Assembly (NCBI RefSeq): GCF_000717245.1
Contig: NZ_JNYQ01000003.1
Location: forward strand, 1 to 64,000
Direction: 5' to 3'
DNA: 64,000 nt
From: Kitasatospora papulosa
GTDB lineage: Bacteria; Actinomycetota; Actinomycetes; Streptomycetales; Streptomycetaceae
Of this stretch, positions 59,340 through 64,000 are shown in pieces. The first letter of the stretch is position 1. Every line of letters starts with the position of its first letter. The position numbers and the translations under genes were made by a program. Under the pieces are notes generated by a model that was given only the letters and a program-made list of their open reading frames with translations, had not been told where the DNA came from and made no database searches.

Positions 59340-60001
59340 GCCGTCGGCCCTCGTTGCGCGTCGCTGGGGCCGGAAGGGAGCGACGAGGTGGCAGAGGCGT
59401 CCAGTTCGGGCAGGATCTGCGTGATCACGGCCACCCGTTCGGCTCCTTCGGGGGCACTCGCCGCCGTCTCCGGTGAGTCCCGCCGGTAGCGCGCGACGAC
59501 GTCCGCCAGCTCCTGGTAGAGGGCACCGGCTTCCTCGGGTGTGAGCCGCAGGGCCCAGTCGCTCATGTCGAAGGTGTTCCGCCATGCGCGGGGCATCGTC
59601 TGAAGCCCGTTCAGGGTCTGCTGGGTGCGCAGGGTGTAAATGGCGGCAACGGACTGCTGGTAGGCCAGTGCCGCCTCGGGCTCCTGCTCGGCCAGCTCCG
59701 GATCGTTGAACCAGGTGGTCCGGTGCACGGACCGCCACCAGCGCTCCCGCGCGTTGCCCCGTTCGGTGTCCTCCTCGACGAAACCCGCGGCACCGAGCTG
59801 CCGAAGGTGATAGCTGGCCGTACCGGAGTTCACGCCCAGCCGCTCCGCGAGGCGGGTGGCCGTCGAGGGGCCGTACTTCCTCAGCAGCCCGACCAGTTGC
59901 ACGCGTACCGGGTGCGCCAGGGCACGCAGGCCCTTGGCGTCCAGGACGACCGAGTCCTCTTCCACGTTCGGGTCGTCCGACCTCTCCACAGCATCAGTCA
60001 T
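59336..60001 (-). CDS. ArsR-fold winged-helix regulator
   Basis: This 221-residue regulator of the HTH_20/ArsR-like type has ALAHPVRVQLVGLLRKYGP, then TRLAERLGVNSGTASYHLRQ as the DNA-binding part, and a long helical C-terminal half with no metal-binding cysteines. It is translationally coupled to the MFS gene. A 17-bp perfect inverted repeat starts 17 bp upstream of its start codon and is the obvious operator. ATG 60001 was chosen because the longer open frame runs through that repeat. Confidence 0.88.
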   Translation of the reverse strand: MTDAVERSDDPNVEEDSVVLDAKGLRALAHPVRVQLVGLLRKYGPSTATRLAERLGVNSGTASYHLRQLGAAGFVEEDTERGNARERWWRSVHRTTWFNDPELAEQEPEAALAYQQSVAAIYTLRTQQTLNGLQTMPRAWRNTFDMSDWALRLTPEEAGALYQELADVVARYRRDSPETAASAPEGAERVAVITQILPELDASATSSLPSGPSDAQRGPTA

Positions 60002-60017
60002 GCGACTCAGAGTAGAC

Positions 60018-60063
60018 CGCAAAGAGTTCTTCGCAAAGATGTATTCGCGAAGAACTCTTTGCG
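60018..60063. promoter_or_regulatory. 17-bp perfect inverted repeat (operator)
   Basis: CGCAAAGAGTTCTTCGC (60018-60034) and GCGAAGAACTCTTTGCG (60047-60063) flank 12 bases. The internal TTCGCAAAGA also repeats part of the left arm directly, so two overlapping binding modes are possible. It lies just upstream of the winged-helix regulator gene. Confidence 0.8.
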
Positions 60064-60142
60064 CTTCAGGTCGCCCGCATGGCGGTTCCGCCTCCGGGCG
60101 GCGCCGCCTCGACCGGCCCCGCAGCTCCCTGGAGGTAGTTAC

Positions 60143-60191
60143 TTGGCTAGCCACACAATCGGTGCTAGCTTTTATGTGGCTGGCCACACAA
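60143..60191. promoter_or_regulatory. Two palindromic sites upstream of the MDR/MarR operon
   Basis: TTGGCTAGCCACACAA at 60143-60158 and GTGGCTGGCCACACAA at 60176-60191 differ at two positions and are 33 bp apart, about three helical turns. Each has a dyad core (TGGCTAGCCA; TGTGGC-TG-GCCACA). They are likely operators for the MarR protein encoded in the same operon. Confidence 0.7.
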
Positions 60192-60229
60192 GTGGTCGGA
60201 GCACCACCCCGCATGAGGAGACCACAGTC

Positions 60230-61144
60230 ATGAAGGCCATTGTTTTCGACGCGTTCGGCGGCACCGAGGTCCTGCACGAGGCAGAGATCGGGATTCCGCA
60301 GCCCGGCCCCGGCCAGGTCCGTGTGCGCGTGCGAGCGGTCGGCGTCAACCCGGTGGACGGCAAGATCCGCTCCGGTGCCATGGAGGCCATCTTCCCCACC
60401 ACCCTGCCCGCGGTGCCCGGCGGGGAGATCGCCGGGGTGGTCGACGCCGTCGGCGAGGACGTCGACCAACTGACGGTGGGAGACGAGGTCCTGGGCTGGT
60501 CCGACACCGGTTCCTACGCTCAGTACGCCCTGGCACAGGCCACCGTCCTCGCACCCAAGCCTGCCGGCCTGGACTGGGCGAACGCCGCCGCCCTGCCCGT
60601 GGCGAGCGACGGCGCCGAACGCGTACTGGACCTGCTCGACGTCACCGCCGGTGAGACGCTGCTGATCCACGGGGCGTCCGGCGCGCTCGGCACCATCGCC
60701 GTCCAGCTCGCCGTCGCACGCGGTGCCCGCGTCATCGGCACCGCCGGCCCGGCCAACCAGGAATACGTCACCTCGCTCGGCGCGACCGCGCTGGTCTACG
60801 GGGACAACCTCGTCCAGCGGGTCAGCAAGCTCGCCCCCGAAGGGGTGGACGCCGTCTTCGACGCCGCCGGGAAGGGCGCACTGGAGGACTCCATCACCCT
60901 GCGCGGCGGCACCACCCGTATCGTCACCACCGCCGACTTCCGCGCCGGTGAGCTCGGCATCATCTTCGCCGAGGGCCCGCAGCGCCGCTCCGCCGCACGG
61001 CTGGCCGAACTGGCCGAGGAGGCCGCCGACGGCACACTGGTGACCACGCTCAGCGCCACCTACCCGCTGGCAGAAGCAGCCAAGGCACAGCAGGCCAGCG
61101 ATGCCGGCCACAACCGCGGGAAGATCGTCCTCACCGTCGACTGA
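60230..61144 (+). CDS. Zinc-independent MDR oxidoreductase (quinone reductase type)
   Basis: This 304-residue medium-chain dehydrogenase/reductase has AVGVNPVDGKIRSGAM, the structural GEIAGVVDAVGEDV and the NADP-binding HGASGALGTIAVQLA loop. Zinc ligands of alcohol dehydrogenases are absent, as in quinone oxidoreductases. It is followed 34 bp later by a MarR gene, a common pairing in which the regulator senses electrophiles or quinones. Confidence 0.9.
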   Translation: MKAIVFDAFGGTEVLHEAEIGIPQPGPGQVRVRVRAVGVNPVDGKIRSGAMEAIFPTTLPAVPGGEIAGVVDAVGEDVDQLTVGDEVLGWSDTGSYAQYALAQATVLAPKPAGLDWANAAALPVASDGAERVLDLLDVTAGETLLIHGASGALGTIAVQLAVARGARVIGTAGPANQEYVTSLGATALVYGDNLVQRVSKLAPEGVDAVFDAAGKGALEDSITLRGGTTRIVTTADFRAGELGIIFAEGPQRRSAARLAELAEEAADGTLVTTLSATYPLAEAAKAQQASDAGHNRGKIVLTVD

Positions 61145-61178
61145 CCGGTCACGCCCACTCCCACGACGAGGAAAAGCA

Positions 61179-61658
61179 ATGTCCGACACCACCCCCGCCA
61201 AACTGCCGAACACGGCGCGCGAGGGGCGGCTGAGCTACGCCGTCTTCCAGCTCGCCCGCGCCCACCGCAGCCACGCCGCCGCCATGCTGCGCGCCCTGAA
61301 CCTGCACCCGGGACAGGAACTTCTGTTGATGCAGCTCTTCGACCAGGACGGCCAGACGCAGGCGGAACTGCTCGAGCGCGTCGGCCTCGACCACTCCACC
61401 GTCTCCAAGTCACTGCGCCGCATGCAGGAGGCCGGACTGCTCACCCGGGAACCGGCTCCGCACGACCGGCGCGTCATGGTGGTCAGCCTCACCGCGGCCG
61501 GCCTGGCCCTTCAGGAGCCCATCACCGACATGTGGCGCACCCTGGAGCAGATCTCCGTACGCGACCTGACTCCCGACCAGGTCGAAATGTTCACCACGTG
61601 CGCGACCGCCATCGAGAAGTCGCTCAGGGACAACAGCGGGCACACACCTTCCAGATGA
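61179..61658 (+). CDS. MarR-family regulator
   Basis: This 159-residue winged-helix regulator has LHPGQELLLMQLFDQDGQT, AELLERVGLDHSTVSKSLRR and the wing REPAPHDRRVMVVSLT with its DxRxxxxxLT signature. ATG follows GAGGA. It is co-transcribed with the MDR reductase and probably binds the two palindromes upstream of it. Confidence 0.92.
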   Translation: MSDTTPAKLPNTAREGRLSYAVFQLARAHRSHAAAMLRALNLHPGQELLLMQLFDQDGQTQAELLERVGLDHSTVSKSLRRMQEAGLLTREPAPHDRRVMVVSLTAAGLALQEPITDMWRTLEQISVRDLTPDQVEMFTTCATAIEKSLRDNSGHTPSR

Positions 61659-61907
61659 GGCGCGCTCCTGGCCTCCCGAACAGCAGGCCTCCGACGTCCG
61701 GTGAAAGGACAGCAGGTCAGCCCGCAAGGACCGTCGAAGAGGGCGCCCTCATGACCCGGGGGCCCACTTCGAGGTCACAACAGCCCCTTCCTTGCTTGTT
61801 TCTGATTGAAAGGCAGCTTCTTTGAGCATCTATTGACATGACCGCGCTCATTCCATCAAAGTCATCCTCGCCAGTGACGCCCGGTCGCGGATCAGAGGAG
61901 CTCCTGC

Positions 61908-63344
61908 ATGCCTGGAATCCCCGCAGTCTCACGCCGTCTACTCCTGGGAGGGGCCCTGGCTACCGGGGCGGTGGCTGTCGGCGCCGGTCCCGCCCAGGCG
62001 AAGTCCGCCGCCCAGGGCTCGGCGCTCCCCTCTCCGTCGCCCCGGCGCGGCAAGGGCCAGCGGCCGATGTTCGACGTCCCGTTCGACATCCACGAGACGG
62101 TCCGTGTCGGCGTGATCGGCATCGGCAACCGCGGGAGCGGCATGGGCGAGGGCTGGGCCGTCGTGCCTGGCTGCCGGGTCACCGCCGTCTGCGACATACG
62201 TGAGAGCCGCGCGAAGGCGCTTGCCGACCGCATCGTCGCCCTGGGAAAGCCCCGCCCGGCGGAGTACGGCGGCTCCACGGACGCGTACACCACGATGCTG
62301 AAGCGCGACGACATCGACCTCGTCTACATCGCCACGCCTTGGGAGTTCCACCACCGGCAGAGCAGGGACGCGCTGTTGGCGGGCAAGCATGTCGTCGTCG
62401 AACTCCCCGTCGCCACGGAGCTCGACGAGCTGTGGGACCTGGTCGACACCTCCGAGCGCACACGCCGGCATCTGATGCTCTCGGAGAACTGCTCCTACGG
62501 CCGCAACGAACTGGCGATGCTGAAGATGGCCCACGAAGGGCTGTTCGGCGACGTCACGAACGGACACGGCGGCTATCTGCACGACCTGCGGGACCTTCTG
62601 TTCTCCGACACGTACTACACCGATTCCTGGCGCCGCAAGTGGCACACCCGCAGCACCGCCTCCTTCTACGCGATGCACGGACTGGCGCCGGTCGCCGCCG
62701 CGATGGACATCAACCGCGGGGACCGCATGACCGTGCTGCGGGCCACCGCCACCGAGCCCAAGGGCCTCGCGGACTACCGGGAGCGGTTCATCGACAGGTC
62801 CCACCCCTCGTGGAAGGAGACCTATGTCAACGGCGACCTGGTCACCTGTCTGATCGACACCGCCAAGGGCCGCGTCATCAGGGCCGAGCACGACGTCAGC
62901 TCGCCCCGGCCGTACAGCAGGATCAACAGCCTGGCCGGTAGCCGAGGCATCTTCGAGGACTACGCGGGAACGTCGTCGACCGGCGGACGGATCTACGTGG
63001 AGCCGGACCACAGCGGGCACTCCTGGCGCGACTTCGACTCCTACCGAAAGGAGTTCGACCACTGGCTGTGGAGGAAGATCGGCGACGACGCGGCGAACAA
63101 CGGCGGTCACGGCGGCATGGACTACGTGCTGCAGTGGCGCACCGTCCAGCTGATGCGCGCCGGTCTCGTGCCCGACATCGACGTCTACGACTCGGCGGCC
63201 TGGTGCTCACCCGTACCGCTGAGCGTCAAGTCCCTCGCCGCGGGCGGACGTCCGGTGGAGATCCCCGACTTCACCCGCGGCTCCTGGGTGAACCTGCGCA
63301 TGGGTCTGGACTCCCGTGAGACGGACATGCCTCCCGTCGCCTGA
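61908..63344 (+). CDS. Tat-exported Gfo/Idh/MocA-fold glycosidase (GH109 type)
   Basis: This 478-residue protein has a twin-arginine signal (SRRLLLGGALATGAVAVGA) and an NAD-binding Rossmann domain VGVIGIGNRGSGMGEGW. The GH109 landmarks HDLRDLLFSDTYYTDSWRRK and NGGHGGMDYVLQW follow. GH109 enzymes use tightly bound NAD to cleave alpha-N-acetylgalactosaminides by transient oxidation, and Tat export fits a protein folded with its cofactor. The start is ATG 61908; GGAG lies ten bases ahead. A secreted NEW3-domain gene follows 36 bp later and probably shares the transcript. Confidence 0.85.
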   Translation: MPGIPAVSRRLLLGGALATGAVAVGAGPAQAKSAAQGSALPSPSPRRGKGQRPMFDVPFDIHETVRVGVIGIGNRGSGMGEGWAVVPGCRVTAVCDIRESRAKALADRIVALGKPRPAEYGGSTDAYTTMLKRDDIDLVYIATPWEFHHRQSRDALLAGKHVVVELPVATELDELWDLVDTSERTRRHLMLSENCSYGRNELAMLKMAHEGLFGDVTNGHGGYLHDLRDLLFSDTYYTDSWRRKWHTRSTASFYAMHGLAPVAAAMDINRGDRMTVLRATATEPKGLADYRERFIDRSHPSWKETYVNGDLVTCLIDTAKGRVIRAEHDVSSPRPYSRINSLAGSRGIFEDYAGTSSTGGRIYVEPDHSGHSWRDFDSYRKEFDHWLWRKIGDDAANNGGHGGMDYVLQWRTVQLMRAGLVPDIDVYDSAAWCSPVPLSVKSLAAGGRPVEIPDFTRGSWVNLRMGLDSRETDMPPVA

Positions 63345-63380
63345 GCCCTCGTCCGTGCCGACCCGCAGAAGGAGCAGTCC

Positions 63381-64000
63381 ATGAGAACCGTCAGACCTCT
63401 CAGATTCCTCGGGGCCACAGCGCTGGCGACGTTGGTCATGATCACCTTTGCGCCCGTCGCGGCCGGCGCCGGGCCTGCGCCCGAGCCCTCCGCCCCACGG
63501 ACCGAGGTGTCGGTGTCGTCCGTCGACCTCGACGGTCCGGCCGTCTCGACGGTGAAGGTGACCGTCAAGAACACCGGACCACAGCGGATGCGGTCGCTGA
63601 AGGTGTCGTTCGCGGGACCCGTCGGCTGGGCCGTCCAGCCGGCCCTCACCAGCGTCCCCGGCACCTTCGGGGTGGGCGCCACCACCGCCGCGGAGTTCCG
63701 GGTACAGGTACCCGGGAAGCGCGAGGGATTCACTCTGCGGACCTTCACCGCGACGGCCACGTACGCCGGCGGCGACGGTGCGGGCTCAGCGACCGCCACT
63801 CGGACCGAGACGAACGGCGCCCCGCTCGCGAACCTCGCGGCGGCCTACAACAACGTGGGCATCACCGACGAGGGCGAGACCGGGCCGGGCGACTACGACG
63901 GCGAGGGCAACAGCTTCTCCGCCCAGAAGCTGGCCGCCGCAGGCCTGGAGCCGAGCGGCCGGGTCGAGGCACTGGGCGCCGAGCTGGAGTGGCCTGGAGT
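63381..64000 (+). CDS. Secreted NEW3-domain protein, N-terminal part only
   Basis: The gene is open from ATG 63381 (AAGGAG eight bases ahead) to the window edge, about 206 residues. A signal peptide (FLGATALATLVMITFAPVAA) ends near residue 28. A NEW3-type beta-sandwich follows, with VSTVKVTVKNTGPQRMRSL and VPGTFGVGATTAAEFRVQVP. Then NNVGITDEGETGPGDYDGEG and SFSAQKLAAAGL begin a jelly-roll module frequent in large Streptomyces glycoside hydrolases. The catalytic domain, if any, lies beyond the window. Confidence 0.75.
   Translation, partial: MRTVRPLRFLGATALATLVMITFAPVAAGAGPAPEPSAPRTEVSVSSVDLDGPAVSTVKVTVKNTGPQRMRSLKVSFAGPVGWAVQPALTSVPGTFGVGATTAAEFRVQVPGKREGFTLRTFTATATYAGGDGAGSATATRTETNGAPLANLAAAYNNVGITDEGETGPGDYDGEGNSFSAQKLAAAGLEPSGRVEALGAELEWPG

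Noticed and set aside
59336..61213. 625-residue minus-strand frame continuing upstream of the winged-helix regulator
   Set aside because: The extension is antisense to the MDR reductase and runs through the operator. The regulator domain starts right after ATG 60001.

Overview
The window looks like chromosomal DNA of a Streptomyces. It is uniformly GC-rich with strong third-position GC bias, has GTG and TTG starts and ATGA-type gene overlaps, and carries a conservon, an XlnA-type xylanase paired with a GH62 arabinofuranosidase, an AfsR-like SARP regulator and a modular NRPS/PKS cluster. I saw no tRNA, rRNA or CRISPR array. The left edge is the last codons of an IS5-type transposase, followed by about 1 kb with no credible gene.

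Layout. 1058-4948: a five-gene conservon (cvnABCDE) whose P450 has lost the K-helix ExxR motif, as in CYP157. 5050-21865: a natural-product cluster with a P450 and an enoyl-CoA hydratase/isomerase on the plus strand, facing a minus-strand operon of a C-A-T-TE NRPS, an A-T-C-A-T-KS-KR-ACP-TE hybrid with no AT domain, and a TauD-type dioxygenase. The proline-type A-domain code, the AT-less KS-KR module and the TauD neighbour fit the detoxin/rimosamide family, in the version that carries an added P450 and enoyl-CoA hydratase. 22327-26700: unlinked small genes (TspO, SRPBCC, a DUF6411-like protein, a DHFR/RibD-like reductase and a divergent TetR/SDR pair). 27016-37066: secreted carbohydrate-active enzymes with ricin-type CBM13 domains, comprising the divergent xlnA/GH62 pair and a translationally coupled sugar dehydrogenase/ThuA-DUF1080 pair. 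A CBS protein, a small conserved protein and a cold-shock protein lie between them.

38519-55138 is the most unusual part. An AfsR-type SARP gene is followed by a small protein made mostly of ten 11-residue GEGPN repeats, a tautomerase plus a shortened ATP-grasp-like protein, and two plus-strand operons: cysE - cysK-like - cupin - EamA exporter, then bicupin - asnB-type amidotransferase - PrpF-like isomerase - acyl-CoA-dehydrogenase-like flavoprotein - dihydroorotase/hydantoinase-like cyclase - flavin reductase. The set contains no NRPS, PKS or carrier protein. I read it as a dedicated pathway for a small amino-acid-derived, possibly heterocyclic metabolite. The divergent promoter at 44127-44416 carries four heptamers at exact 11-bp spacing, the architecture expected for SARP binding, which ties the regulator to the pathway.

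55333-64000: an arsenic-resistance locus (arsI divergent from arsR-acr3-arsC), an MFS exporter coupled to an ArsR-fold regulator behind a 17-bp perfect inverted repeat, an MDR oxidoreductase/MarR pair behind two copies of a palindromic site, a Tat-exported GH109-type protein, and the start of a secreted NEW3-domain protein cut by the window edge.
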